Source of the DNA: Pycnopodia helianthoides
Lineage: Eukaryota > Echinodermata > Asteroidea > Forcipulatida > Asteriidae
Direction of reading: 5' to 3'
DNA length: 64,000 nt
Assembly: GCA_032158295.1 (NCBI GenBank)
Contig: CM063255.1
Span: 4,431,501 to 4,495,500, forward strand
How positions within the stretch are numbered: position 1 is the first letter of the stretch; each line of letters opens with the position of its first letter. Below are positions 22,945 to 36,400 of this stretch, one piece after another. Under the pieces are notes generated by a model that had not been told where the DNA came from, ran no database searches, and saw only the letters and a program-made list of their open reading frames with translations. A program made the position numbers and the translations under genes.

Positions 22945-23345
22945 GGTTACTTGGCTCCTAGTCGCTTGGCTCATGGCCGCTTGGCTCCTGGCTGCTTGGC
23001 CCCCTGGCTGCTTGGCTGCTTGGCTGCTTGGGTATTTGGTCAATTGGCTCCTGGCTGCTTGGCTCCTGGCTGCTTGGCTACTGGCCCGCTTGGCTTCCTG
23101 GCCGCTTGGCTCCTGGCCGCTTGACTCCTGGCCGCTTGGCTCCTGGCTGCTTGGCTCCTGGCTGCTTGGCTCCTGGCCGCTTGGCTCCTTGCCGCTTGGC
23201 TCCTGGCCGCTTGGCTCCTGGCCGCTTGGCTCCTGGCGCTTGGCTCCTGGCCGCTTGGCCCCTGGCTGCAGGCTGCTTGGCTCCTTGCCACTTAGCTCCT
23301 GGTTGCTTGGCTCCTAATTGCATGGCTCCTGGCCGCATGGCTCCT
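22945..23345. repeat. 15-bp minisatellite, about 26 copies
   Basis: Unit GGCTCCTGGCCGCTT with CCG/CTG variants. The period is a multiple of 3, so open frames exist on both strands. Confidence 0.93.
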
Positions 23346-23568
23346 TTCCAAACTCTCTTTCCCCCATCACATCTGCTCACACACCATCGCCTCTTCCTCC
23401 ACTCGAACAATTGCCGTTATTTAATACCCTACATATATATATATCATAATGTTCTTTCTTATTTCTCCAAGATTTAAGTTCAACCACAGTTTGTGCTGCT
23501 ATCATTGATACTAACTCTCCTTGAAGCTGGCACCTGTTAGGTCTACTAAACACCTCCCTACCATACAG

Positions 23569-23742
23569 ACCTTATGCACATGATGACGTCATTCGAGTAG
23601 GGCGCCCTCGGCTAGAGGTCCAAAGAAGATATCCCATTAGCTGATCCTAGGCGCTGCGCGTTCCCCATTGTTTTTTCATAGTTTAGGGTCCATAGTTTAG
23701 GGTCCTCTAAGATGGCTGCTTGATGGCATCAATGCATAAGGT
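23569..23742. mobile_element. Small inverted-end element family P, copy 1
   Basis: Ends GACCTTATGCA and TGCATAAGGTC; interior GAGTAGGGCGCCCTCG shared with 43,300-43,455. Confidence 0.55.
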
Positions 23743-23892
23743 CCATTCTCCTTTTACATGTAGGTCTCCTAACTTTGATGTTTAGTGTTATTGCTCCACT
23801 AAAAAAAATTACCGCAATCCTTAACCCCACCCCCACCCCCTACACCCAAACACACACACAATAAAGTAAGGCAACATTTGTAGAAAGTTCTT

Positions 23893-24092
23893 GGCAGTGT
23901 CCACTTTCATAAAGCCTGTAAGCACAAAAACCTTCTAAGCACAGAATAAAATATTGCTTGGCAGAAATAGGTTACCAGCCAAATTCCATAGAGTTTACAT
24001 TGTTGCAATTGGTGCCCAACTCTTTTTCGGCTGAGCAAGGAATTTTGCTAAGCAGTATTTTCTGCTGCATAGCTTTAGGAAAATCGGGTCCA
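23893..24092. mobile_element. MITE family G, copy 5
   Basis: GTTACCAGCCAAATTCC and CAGTATTTTCTGC words in family order; ends decayed. Confidence 0.6.
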
Positions 24093-24111
24093 TGTGCTTA
24101 GTGGATGCAGG

Positions 24112-24240
24112 GCTCGATTTCACAGAAGGCTAAGGTTGATCTTAAAATACTTATCAACCCTTTAATCGCTAAGCAGCGTGTGACGCCAAAATGCAATTCA
24201 CCACGGCGATAACGACAACTCATCTAAAAGACGATTCGCA
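24112..24240. repeat. Family O, copy 2 (empty site)
   Basis: GGGCTCGATTTCACAGAAGG ... CCCTTTAATCGCTAAGCAGCG, uninterrupted where the 63 kb copy carries a MITE. Confidence 0.7.
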
Positions 24241-24392
24241 AAGCTCAGTGACATCGAGCCAAAACATATCTCACATGCTTGATTCTCAAAATAAGTACAG
24301 ACGAAGTCCCCCCCCCCTCTTCTCCCTCTATTGCCCCACCCACATAGATCAGTCAATGCCCATCTCGTCACCTGTTCTACCTCTGCCATCGG

Positions 24393-24495
24393 TTACGGTG
24401 ATAAGACATCTTTGTACATTTCTGCGTCTCTGAGGATCTGAGCTATTTCCGTGTGACCAAACTTCTCGGCATCGGACAAAGGGGTGCGGTCCCAT
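24393..24495 (-). CDS. GLS: GLS exon 13 (last coding exon, stop)
   Basis: 103 bp. [20 protein letters not shown] completes the last ankyrin repeat, and the protein ends EMYKDVLSP with TAA at 24395-24393. The tail is shorter than the vertebrate KGA tail. Acceptor is ACAG. No clear polyadenylation signal was picked out on the minus strand below it. Confidence 0.92.
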
Positions 24496-27400
24496 CTGTA
24501 GGGGTGAAACACAAAAACATGTCTATTCTTATACAACGTTACAGAACAATATGAACAGGTGGTTGCAACAGGTGTATTTTCAGTTGATTCATTTTTTTAT
24601 TACAAACTTTTACATAGCATATGGACAAGGTAGTACAACACATCGCCCATAGCCTCCCTGCCTGTTACCCTTCAAATCGCCCTGCCTGCTACTTCAAAAA
24701 CCGCCCTGCCTGGTACTCCTCAAACCACACTAAACCGCTCTACTCCTCAAACTGCCTTGCCTGTTACTCTTCAAACCGCCCCAAACCTGCCTGTCTGTTA
24801 CTCCTAAAACCACCCTACTCCTCAAACTGCCAACAACTGCCTTGCCTGTTACTCTTCAAACCGCCCCAAACCTGCCTGTTACTCTTTAAACCACCCTGCC
24901 TGTTACTCTTCAAACCGCCCCAAACCGCCCTGTCTGTTACTCCTCAAACCACCCTACTCCTAAAACTGCCAACAACTGCCTTGCTTGTTACTCTTCAAAC
25001 CGCCCCAAACCTGCCTGTCTGTTACTCCTCAAACCACCCTACTCCTCAAACTGCCAACAACTGCCTTGCCTGTTACTCTTCAAACCGCCCCAAACCTGCC
25101 TGTCTGTTACTCCTCAAACCACCCTACTCCTCAAACTGCCAACAACTGCCTTGCCTGTTACTCTTCAAACCGCCCCAAACCTGCCTGTCTGTTACTCCTC
25201 AAACCACCCTACTCCTCAAACTGCCAACAACTGCCTTGCCTGTTACTCTTCAAACCGCCCCAAACCTGCCTGTCTGTTACTCCTCAAACCACCCTACTCC
25301 TCAAACGGCCAACAACTGCCTTGCCTGTTACTCTTCAAACCGCCCCAAACCTGCCTGTCTGTTACTCCTCAAACCACCCTACTCCTCAAACGGCCAACAA
25401 CTGCCTTGCCCGTTACTCTTTAAACCACCCTGCCTGTTACTCTTCAAACCGCCCCAAACCGCCCTGTCTGTTACTCCTCAAACCACCCTACTCCTCAAAC
25501 TGCCAACAACTGCCTGCCTGTTACTCTTCAAACCGCCCCAAACCTGCCCGTTACTCTTTAAACCACCCTACCTGTTACTCTTCAAACCGCCCCAAACCGC
25601 CCTGTCTGTTACTCCTCAAACTACCCTACTCCTAAAACTGCCAAGCCTCTTACTCCTCCAACCGCCCCAAACCGCCCTGGAAGTTTGACAAGTTATATCT
25701 TGTGTTTTACACATGCGATTGAAACACACCAGACAGCCTAAAGGGCTCGCCCTTAACACTAGCCCGGCGTACTTTGTCTAGTAAAAAATTCTATGGGCTA
25801 GTAAACACCACTTCTCAACTTGCCCTGAGGGCTACTAAAAACTGTGCAACCTACTGTACTTGTTAAAAATGCTCGTTTCTTCCTTTTCAGATGCGAATAA
25901 TTAATGTATAAAATGTGTTAATCGTTATTGAGCGTGTAAATACAACTTCATTCGATCATTAAACTGGTTGTGATCGTTAACATTAACACATCAGAACATT
26001 ACATTTGTGGCAATTTCTGTTTAAAATCTGGGCTACTAAAACTTCCTGGGGGCAAGTAAAATGCACAGTTTACTGTCCTGGCGGAGTACTTTACAAAAAG
26101 CTTAAGCGCAAGGCCTGGCTTAAGTACACCACGATCTCAATCAAAACGACGGTCTAATAATAGCTCAAGCAGCCCTATGATGAAACTGGGCCCCGATATC
26201 TACCCTGTCACGTGACCATCGTCTTCAACTTACTTGTCTTTCGGGCTGATCTCCACGCTGCACCTCTCCAGAAGAAACCTCACAACTTCGACGTGTCCCT
26301 GTGAGGCACCGACGTGGAGCGCCGTCCTCATGGCATAGTCCCTCTGCTCCATGTCCTCCCCCTGGAGGAGGTACTGTCTCAGGACGCTCACGTCCCCGTT
26401 GTACGCAGCGAAGAAAAGCTTCACCACTCGCGACGCCTGAGGATAATAAGAATAATCACAATAATAACAATGTAGGGAACCCAAGTGCGCCCTCAGTGTT
26501 CAACTGTCTAATTCAACTTTCTGATTACCATATTTACATTAAAAAGTTAACTTTGGGTTCCCCGTTGTATGCAGCGAAGAAAAGCTTCACCACTCGCGAC
26601 GCCTGAGGATGACAGATACGGAACAAACAGAGAAGACAGGGAATCAATTTGACGGTCCCTCGTTACCTGATAACTGGCATTACCGGTTAGGGATTGTGTT
26701 GGGCTTAATTATCTTTTAAAGGAACATTACAGAATTGGTAAGAATTCTTTTGTAAAATATACTTTTTGATCACAGATTTACATTAAAATTACACGGTCTA
26801 ATGATGATGATAGTAGAAAACATCCCTTGAAATATTTCTGCCTGAAATGCCATATTTGATGAGAAATGAATAAACTAATTTTCCGATTGGAGTTTATCGC
26901 TCAGTGAGCGTTTTATTCATTTGTTGAATCTATACGATTTCATGCAATTGTGTAATCGGTTTTTGACTATTTTCTCGTGACCCAGATGGCCGATCGATCT
27001 CAAACTTCTACAGGTTTGTCAGTTTATGTATATGGTGGATTACATAAAGTGCTTACACTGCCAGCAACTGTTTTGTTAGCAAAACCAATTCTGTAATGTT
27101 CCTTTAACAATCACAGTAATGAATGAAATTCACTAAAGCTGATGTTTAGAATAAAAAAAACAACAACTGAAAAAGAGTTCAATATTTTCAAACTAAGTGT
27201 TAAATAAAAGTATCAAATTTCCTAAGATTTTTTGACAGCCTGCCCCCCAACCCCCCCCCCCTGAAAAATAGATGGAAAGTAGTACTTGTTCTTTAAAAAA
27301 CAAGACTCTGTTTTGGACACAGCTGGAATGTAAGAAATAAGGATTTAAATCTTTGCATTGTGGAGCTCCACAATGTCCGAAACAACAAAAATAACGGAAG

Positions 27401-30400
27401 GCGGATTTCTATTTTTAAAAAAACATCCAAAGCGGAAAATTTTCAAAATCGCAAGGTCAGATTTACGACACAAGTCGGAAGAATCTACTTACATCACAAT
27501 CTAGTAAGGTTTGCACAACCTTTACCCTAACCCCAATTCATAAACATCATGTACATGGTGTTGTAAAATAAAAATAAAGATTTAAATCTCTGCTAGTGGA
27601 GCTACAATTTAATGCAGTTTGCACTAACCCTAGCCCTGGTAGGATGTAAGTATCCAACGAAGAGTCCATCCATGCTACCACTAAACCCTAAACCCTACCC
27701 CTAAACACCTAACCCTACCCCTAAACCCCTAACCTACCCTAAACCCTACCCCTAAACCCTACCCTAAACCCTACCCCTAAACCCTACCCCTAAACCCTAC
27801 CCCTAAACCCTACCCCTAAACCCTACCCCTAAACCCTACCCCTAAACCCTACCCTAAACCCTACCCCTAAACCCTACCCCTAAACCCTACCCCTAAACCC
27901 TACCCCTAAACCCTACCCTAAACCCTAACCCTAAAACCCTAAACCCTACCCTAAACACTCCCTAACCCTACCCTAAACCACCCTAAACCTACCCTAAACC
28001 CTACCCCTAAACCCTACCCTAACCTACCCTAAACCCTACCCTAAACCCTACCCTAAACCCTACCCCTAAACCTACCCCAATTCATGGACACGTGTTACAC
28101 CAAAGTAAAGGAATAGGTATAATACTTCAAAAAGTAGCTCCACAATACCTTGCAGGAAAATGACTGAATGTTGCAGCGCCTTGAGCGTCACTGAGTGACG
28201 GATATGAGCGCTATATAAGAAGCCACTATTAATCAATTGTCATTGACTCACCTTGCTTTCACGCTTTTGTCGTCTTGGGTCTCGTTTTTTAGACGAAGCA
28301 TGAAGAAGATCATCATGATTGTGGAAGTTGTAGATACTGACCAGATCCTGAGAAACGAAGGGGAACTACATCGTTACAAGTGGTTAGGTTTTTTTTCTTG
28401 CTTCTGCTACTGGCTGGTCCAGGTTTTATGGGTTTTATGGGGTGTTTTCTAGACTTTAGTGTTTTTTACAGTTTTATTGTTGTTTTAGAAATCTTAGACT
28501 ACGTAGTTGTCTATTTTGTTACTCCTGTTTGTGGTTTTTGTAAAAAAATAAAAAATAAAAATTGTGGGTTTTGTTTCAATGTGCCAAGAATTTTTTGGTC
28601 ACTCCTTTTCTGTACTTTTGTATTTGTATAAATTGTGTTTGGCCTTAGCTTTATAAATTGTATCGCATTGAGTGTCTTTTTTGGTGGAATTTGGCGCAAT
28701 TTGGCGCTATATAAGATTACATTATTATTATTATTATTATTGCAATGCCCTGTTAGATTTTGCCAACAGAGGGCAAATGCTCTCATTCTATCGCATTGTT
28801 ACAAAAGCGTACGGCGGTTCAGTCTTGCCTTTGCCTGCAGCGCAACATCGACAACTACCAACACATTTATTGGAAATGATGTGACCACATTGTTTGTGTC
28901 GCTCGGAGCGAGTGTCTGTGTATGCAATGGGTACATCCTGACTGCAATGTACTTCAGTTTCGTGGCACTTTATTCAACCATTCATTAACCAATTATACTT
29001 TGGTGTTAGCTTCCTCAAAACAAAAAAATAACGGAAGTCGGATTTCTAAAAAATAAAACACCTAAGGCGGAAAATGGCATGAAAGTTTCAAGTCAGATTT
29101 TTCAAAATTGCAAGGTCGAAAACAAAAAAAATGACGGAAGGCGGATTTAAAAAACACAAACATCCAAGGCGGAAATTTTCAAAATTGCAAAGTCAGAAGA
29201 GTCTCCTCACTATATTATATAATATAATCCCTCCCCTTAAACTATTTCTGTGACGTCACTCTATTGTTCAAAGTGTAGATTATTTTTACGAATCTACACT
29301 TAACTGTAGATTCGTTACGAATCTACAGTTGAGTGGATTCGTTACAAACTAAAGTGAAATGTTCGACGGGAAAATGACAGTCTTTCCAAATTGAAAGGAT
29401 AACATGATGTGCACCAAACACAGCTTTCAGGAAATAGTTTAAGTCAGAGAATAGACTCTAAAGTGTAGATTCGTGAACACAATGTACTCGCCTTCGGCTC
29501 GTACATTCTATTCACGAATCTACACTTTCTCGTCCATTCTCCTTAACATGACACTTGTGTCCTTAAGCGAGACACTTAACCATTATTGCTTCGTCCTTCG
29601 GATGGGACGTAAAGCCGTTGGTCCCGTGTGTTGTGTAATGCACGTAAAGAACCCAGTGCACTTATCGAAAAGTGAAGGGGTTCGCCCCGGTGTTCCTGGT
29701 TTGATTGGCAGCATATTGCGCCACAGCACCTTGTAAACCATTACATTGTGCTATGTAAAGGAATAGGTCTCAAACTTCAAAAAGTAGCTCCACATATATA
29801 CCTTGCAGAAATACTGACTGTTGAAGCGCCTTGTGCGTCACTGAGTGACGGATATGAGCGCTATATAAGAAGCCACTATTAATTAATTAATTAACATAAT
29901 CCCTGCCTAACCCATGCCCCCTCTGAAAGCTTCTTGCTTTTCTCTCTCCACTCTCTCTATTCATATATTTCCACTTGACTGCTCTTGTCACCCTTGTATG
30001 CATGTATGCGTGTTGTCTTGTCATTAATTAGCCTTCGAGGAAGACTCTGCTAGGGTCGAAACGTCAGCCACTAACAAATTTTTTGCACTATATTATATAC
30101 TTACATCACAAAAGTTCAGACCTCGTACACTGTTGCCGAATCTGTCTAGTGGAGGTGACCACAGCATGAAGCCCATAACATTGGGTACCACCACCATGAT
30201 GCCACCAGCTACACCGGACTTGGCTGGCATACCAACCTGTTACGATCAAACAAAAGGGCCGATTGGGGTTACTACAATTAAAGGCACTGGACACTATTGG
30301 TAATTACTCAAAGTAATTGTTAACATAAAAACTTTCTTGGTAACGAGCAATGGAGAGCTGTTGAAAGTATAAAACATTGTGAGAAACGGCTCCCTCTGAA

Positions 30401-33400
30401 GTAACGCAGTTTTTTAGAATTGATTTCAAGCGAAATCATGCAATCAAGCATCTGAAAGCACAAAACTTCGTGTGACAAGGGTGTTTTTTCTTTCATTATT
30501 ATCTCGCAACTCTGACGACCAATCGAGTTCAAATTTTCACAGGTTTGTTATTTTGTGCATATGTTGAGATACACCAAGTGAGAAGACTGGTCTTTGACAA
30601 TTACCAAAGGTGTCCAGTGTCTTTAATCAGGAGTGAGAGTCATCACAGACTAAAGCCCGGTTCATACTTCCTGCAGAATTCGCAACAGTTGAGATGCGCT
30701 CAACTCCTGCGAAACATTCACAGCGAAAACAGAGCTGTGACGTCAAAATTGGCTTTGCATTCGCTTGAAGTGTCTGAAACCATGCTCCAAAATGTTAGGA
30801 GGCATGTTGAAATGATGACGTTTCCACCTTTTGGTAACCCCTTTTCGAATCCCACCCGAGTAATATGCCTGTGGATTTTTAATTTTTTTTTCCACACGGG
30901 GAAGTACTGAGTATACAGTGCTTTACACACACTGGTGAAAAGGCAAACCAAATAAATGTTCACAAGTTCACACTAACATTTTTTTTTTTACATGGTATTA
31001 AGATGGTCATGGTGGAAAACTTCCGTTCGAAATCTTTTTGAAATGATCAAGTCTTTTAGAAATGAAAAACAACATTTAATTTTGATCTCAGAAGTCTGCA
31101 ACCCGACGTTTTCATACAGTGAAAATAGTGACAGCATGGGGTTTTTGTTGCGACTCCAAAAACCGATTGAGCTTAGACATTCATAGGTTTGTTGTTTCGT
31201 GTGCATGTTGGGTCACACAAAGTGCGGATACTGGTCTTTGATGAATACCAATGCTGTCCCTGTAGCGTGTCGTGGCCGAGCAGTTAAGAGCAAAAAACTC
31301 GAGCTCTGCTGGTGTTTCTGATCAGCAGAGTGTGGTGGGTGGACGTCAGGCACTTGTGTCCTTGAGCAAGATAACCAGAACTGCTTTGTCCTTCCGTGTT
31401 CTCGGACCGGTAGCGCACATAAAAGAACCCACAACACTTATCGCGGAAGAGTAGGGATTAACCCCGGTGTTTCTGGTTCACATAGCAAGCCACCCTTGTT
31501 TACAGGTTTTCTCAGGCTTGCAAGCTACGGTGATTACATTCACTTATGAGGCTTAAATTGTGATCCCCGGCAAAATGGCAGTTAATAATAATAATAATAA
31601 TAATAATAAACGGCATTTAAAGACGCTCTACTTAGTAAACTAAATCACAGCGCTTACAAAATCATTAAGTACATGAAAATAAATAAATTAAATGAAAAAT
31701 TATATGAAAGCCACCTGTAATGCAATACATTGATTAATGTTGAAATAGATATGTTTTGATCATTTTCTTGAATTTGTCGGTTGATTTAGCATTTTGGATT
31801 GAAAGTGGTAGACTGTTCCACTCCTTTGCTGCAGTGACCGTGAAGGTTCTGTCACCAGCCTTGTTGTGGGTGCGTGGGAAAGTCAGCCGGAAAGGATTAG
31901 AGCTGGACCGTAGGTTTGGTCTTGAAGGAACATAATGTACAACGCAGGAATAATTTGTAAACCAAAAGTAATAGCTTGTATCGAATTCGCTTAGAAATGG
32001 GTAACCCATGTAGTGACTGCAGCAAAGGGGTGGAATCCTGTCTTCGGTGTACTCGGTAGATTAGGCAATAACAGGTTGTATGGCCTCTGACTGGCACCCC
32101 ACGAACAAAAATATTGACAAAATAGGGAGACAGCCATCATAGGGCTAGATAGCTCAGTTGGTAGACACTGGCACGTTAATCCCGAGGTCTCGGGTGCATG
32201 TCCCGCTCTAGTCAATTTTTCTTTAATCAACCCCCATTTTTTATTCGTTCGGCAAAAAGCCAAGGTCACAAAACCTCAACAACAAAAAAACAAATACAAA
32301 AACAAAATAAACACTTACTTTGAAAGCAAACAGCCCTGAGTGGTCGTACATCCCACACGAGGACATGACAGTCAGCGTGTCACGCACAGCTGCAGAGTCA
32401 AACACCTTCCTGCCTGTCATGGGACAAATGCCACCATTGGCCAAGGTGGCTGCAATAACACTACCAGACTCACATGTCACTTCCAACGAACACACCTACA
32501 AACATTCAAAACACAACAAAAATACAACATCAAAACTCCTATAGACGAGTAGAGTAGAGTAAACTGCTCGAAACCCTGACTAATCAAGTCGGGGTTTCAT
32601 TGTGGCAACAATATTTTCATAAGAAAACGATTACTCAAGACGCTCCGAAAAGTTCCCAAAGAGAATAATGCAGGTGAGCACTGACAATTTTTTTGTAAAA
32701 TAAGCCATCTAAAGATAGACATTGTTCGTGTGAATGGTTAGCGACCTGTACTGCAATTTGGCTGCCGATGCTGCATACTAATAACTAATAACTAGTTCTT
32801 ATTTAGCGCATTTCACAATAACGTATCAATGCGCTTAACATTAGTGCCCTGGTCATTGGGCCAATAGCATTCCTGTAATCTTTCTCAGCTGCCTGGGGAG
32901 CATACAGCCCTGTGCTGCCATGGCGCTCCAAAGGCTTTTTCATACACAATATCAACCTCTACCCTCGCAGGTACCCATTTATACCCCTGGGTGAAGAGAA
33001 GCAATTATAGTAAAGCATCTTGCTCAAGGACACAAGTGTCATGACCAGGATTCGAACCCACACCTCGATGACTCGACCCCCAGAACTTAAAATCCGATGC
33101 ACTAAACCACTTGGCCATGACACCCTACATACTCCTAAGGAGTTGAGATGGTTTCCGGCACACTTAGGGCCTGATGAACGGGGTTATTAATACTGTATGG
33201 TGCTTTGAGGGGCCTACACCTTCCTGCCTGTCATGGGACAAATGCCACCGTTGGCCAAAGTGGCTGCAATGGCACTACCAGACTCACATGTCACTTCCAA
33301 CGAACACACCTACAAACATTCAAAACACCAAAAAAATCCAACATCAAAACTCCTACAGACCTTTCCATTGCAGCGTCACAGCCGGGGTTTTTGCCAACCA

Positions 33401-36400
33401 AGGTTGGAAAACTATGGGAAGCCAAAACAGGCAGACGCAGTTTTGAAACAATGTCACACAAATTTACAAAAATACTGTTGAATTTGTTGGAAACAAAGCA
33501 ACTAACCATGGGATGCATTTGAGTCAAATAAAAATTTGTAAAAGTGATGAATTTGGTCACAATGTCTGTTAACACGATCAAAAATGTTTTGCCAACATTC
33601 GGCTGTCCATGCCAACCAGCGTGGTTTGTTTAGCCTTTTTGAGTTTTGGCAGACACTATAGGAGTACACTGTTTGGTTTGGGGTGTATACAGACAAGATT
33701 TACACAAACCTAATAGTGTCATAGTATTGAGTCCCCCATATCTCAAAATGGCTGATTGCAACGTCACAGCCAGAGATTTTCCCAACCAAGGTTGGAAGCC
33801 ACAAATGCAAAGCAAAAAACGACCGCCAGCTTGTAACAATGGTACATAAATATTCAAAAAAAGTGTTGAATTTGTTGTAAAAAAAGCAACCAATCATGGG
33901 ATGTGTTTTTGTATATTTTTTATCAAAAGTTTGCAGAACTGCAGATTTGGTCACAATATCTGTAAACTAGATTGAATGTTTTGCTAACATTCGGCCGTCC
34001 ATGCCAACCAGTGTAGTTTGTTTATCAACAATGGAAAGGTCGATTGACCCCTTGCACCCAAGGTCAAAGGTGGCTAGTGTCTGCCACGCTTGACATTTTT
34101 GAAGTACCGTTGCACGTAAAGATAATGGTAGGCCAGGGTTAGAATTTGGGGGAAAAATCGCAATGACTGCAGGGCTTGTAGCTCAAAATATTTAATGGAC
34201 CGGAATTTTGAGTACAAGACCAGAATTGAAGTGAGAAGAAAAAATGCCTACACAGGTTAATAGTTGAACTGTTTGAATTTGAAAAAGCACTAAGAGAAGA
34301 TTTATCTCATTTGTATATATGGGTAAGTATCTTCGATAATCAACAGAATTGTATTTATCAGACTGAAAGTCAACATTTGAACATAAACACAAGACCACCG
34401 GACTTGTCTGGACATGAGTTTACTGGCCCGATGCTAAAATCACTGGCCTCAGTCCAGTGTAAAATTTGAGCCTGTAGGCGTGTAAATGCTGCATTGACAT
34501 TGACTCCCAAAAGCAATGGGTGAATGTGGTCTATAGATGTACCTGGAAGTAAAGATCCAGTGTTTCCATCGGATTCACCCCCTCTGGAAAGCAGCCGTAC
34601 TCCTGGAGCAGATAGGTCAAGGCGTAGTTGCGGTTGCCAGATTCCTTCTCCGACAAAAATCTTAAAGAGGAGAAACAAAAAAACAAGTTGCTTATAAGTG
34701 ATGTTTGATGCTTTGCGTGGTGTAGATGATAAGGTAGCTATAAATAGTAAACTTGCGGGTACAACCATGTATGAAAATTCTCTTTTGGGAGGAGTGTTTG
34801 GTTCTGAGAAGAAACCGTTGTGGTCTCGACGTTTCGAGCAGTATACTCTGCTCGTGGCTGAGCGGTTTAGTGTATCGGACTCAAGTTGTGGTGGATAGGT
34901 CATCAGGGCGTGGGTTTGAATCCCGGTCATGACACTTCAGCTTGGTGTCCTCGAGCAAGACACTAACTATAATTGCTTCTCATACCCAGGGGTAAATGGG
35001 TACCTGTCAGGGCAGAGAGGGTTCTTGTGATTGAATTAGCTACATTTACATACTTGGCAGCACAGGCCTATACTCCCAGGAGCTGAGATGGTATAAGGAA
35101 TGAAATAAATGGCCACCAGTCACTCTTTGCAATGGCTGTATTACCAAAAAGCATATCCTGCCTTTAAGTCATTGGGGTGTGGGTTCAAATCCTGGCCATG
35201 ACACCAGCATGCTTTACTAATTGCTTCTCTTCATCCACACATGACCCAGGGGTATAAATGGGTACCTGCGAGGGTAGAGGTTGATATTGTGTTTGAAAAA
35301 GCAATCAGGGCACCACGGCAGCCCGAGGCAGTATACTCAGGGAGCTGAAAAAGATTACAGGAATGCTATTGGCCCAATGATTAGGAATAATGTAAAGTGC
35401 AATGATAGGTTGTTGTAAAACTGCGCTATATAAGAACTAGTTGTTTTGTATGCCCATAGGATGATGAAGTTAGTGAGTTCTATACCAAGCTTTGTCTTGA
35501 TATGTAGGCCTGGAATTTCATCTTGGAGAGGGCAAGGCCATTTTCATTTTGTAAAGGGCACTTCCATTGGAAATTCTTTAAGTGTGGGAAACTATTGAAG
35601 GGGCACCAAGGCCAAGACCAGGGGCAATGGAGGCCTGATCTCAGTTACCTCCGTGTAATTCCAGGCCTGATATAAGGTTAGAAGACCTGTGACCTTTTCT
35701 ATTCGGACAAATGTAATAATAATAATACCAATACTTGGTTCTTATATAGTGCTTTATCACATCCTAATGGGCGCATCAAAGCGCTCAGTATTTTTTCCTG
35801 CAAGATAGGTGGAGCTACGTTTTTGAAGTATTAGACCTATTCCTTTAATAGCACCATGTAATGGTTTACATGGTGCTTTGGCGGGACGAACCCCTTCTCT
35901 TTACGATAAGTGCACTGGGTTCTTTACGTGCATTACGTAACACACGGGACCTACGGCTTTACGTCCCATCTGAAGGACGCAGCAATAATGGTTCAGTGTC
36001 TTGCTTAAGGACACAAGTGTCACAACCGGGATTGGAACCCACACTCTGCTGAACAGAAACACCAGAGCATGAGTACTGTGAGACTATCATGCTTGCCTCA
36101 GGTATGCAACTGTAACTTCACCAAAAAAGAGGAAATTATTAGTATTTTTCAATTTTGAATGGCAAAACTGAGAATAAAAAAGAGGTAATCAGCTGATCCT
36201 AGGAAAAGTTGCATGCCTGTTGCCTGGTGACGACTTACGTTGCGTTGCTGAATCCAACAAATTCCCCTCCTGCCATTTCCTTGAATCTCTGCATAATGTT
36301 GTCGAATCGGTCGGCCATATTATTAGCATGCTGTGAAATAATCAACAATCAAAGAAATCAGAGAGAAAAATCGAAGGAGGTCCTGGGCTTGATTTCACAA

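Noticed and set aside
22943..23477. Leu/Trp- or Ala/Arg-rich ORFs on both strands
   Set aside because: Products of the 15-bp minisatellite, present in many frames.
24621..25688. 355-codon plus-strand ORF rich in Pro, Thr, Ser and Leu
   Set aside because: It is the 85-bp satellite read through; it lies antisense in a GLS intron and has no independent evidence.
27681..28075. Chromosome end
   Set aside because: Unique gene sequence continues on both sides and the repeat is irregular, so it is interstitial.
33216..33360. Mutually exclusive alternative exon 9
   Set aside because: The copy stops after 31 codons with no donor and an immediate stop, and lacks the catalytic Tyr segment.
34370..34930. 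186-codon minus-strand ORF
   Set aside because: It overlaps GLS exon 8 in a different frame and runs into SINE sequence; the true frame is defined by the conserved [11 protein letters not shown] segment.
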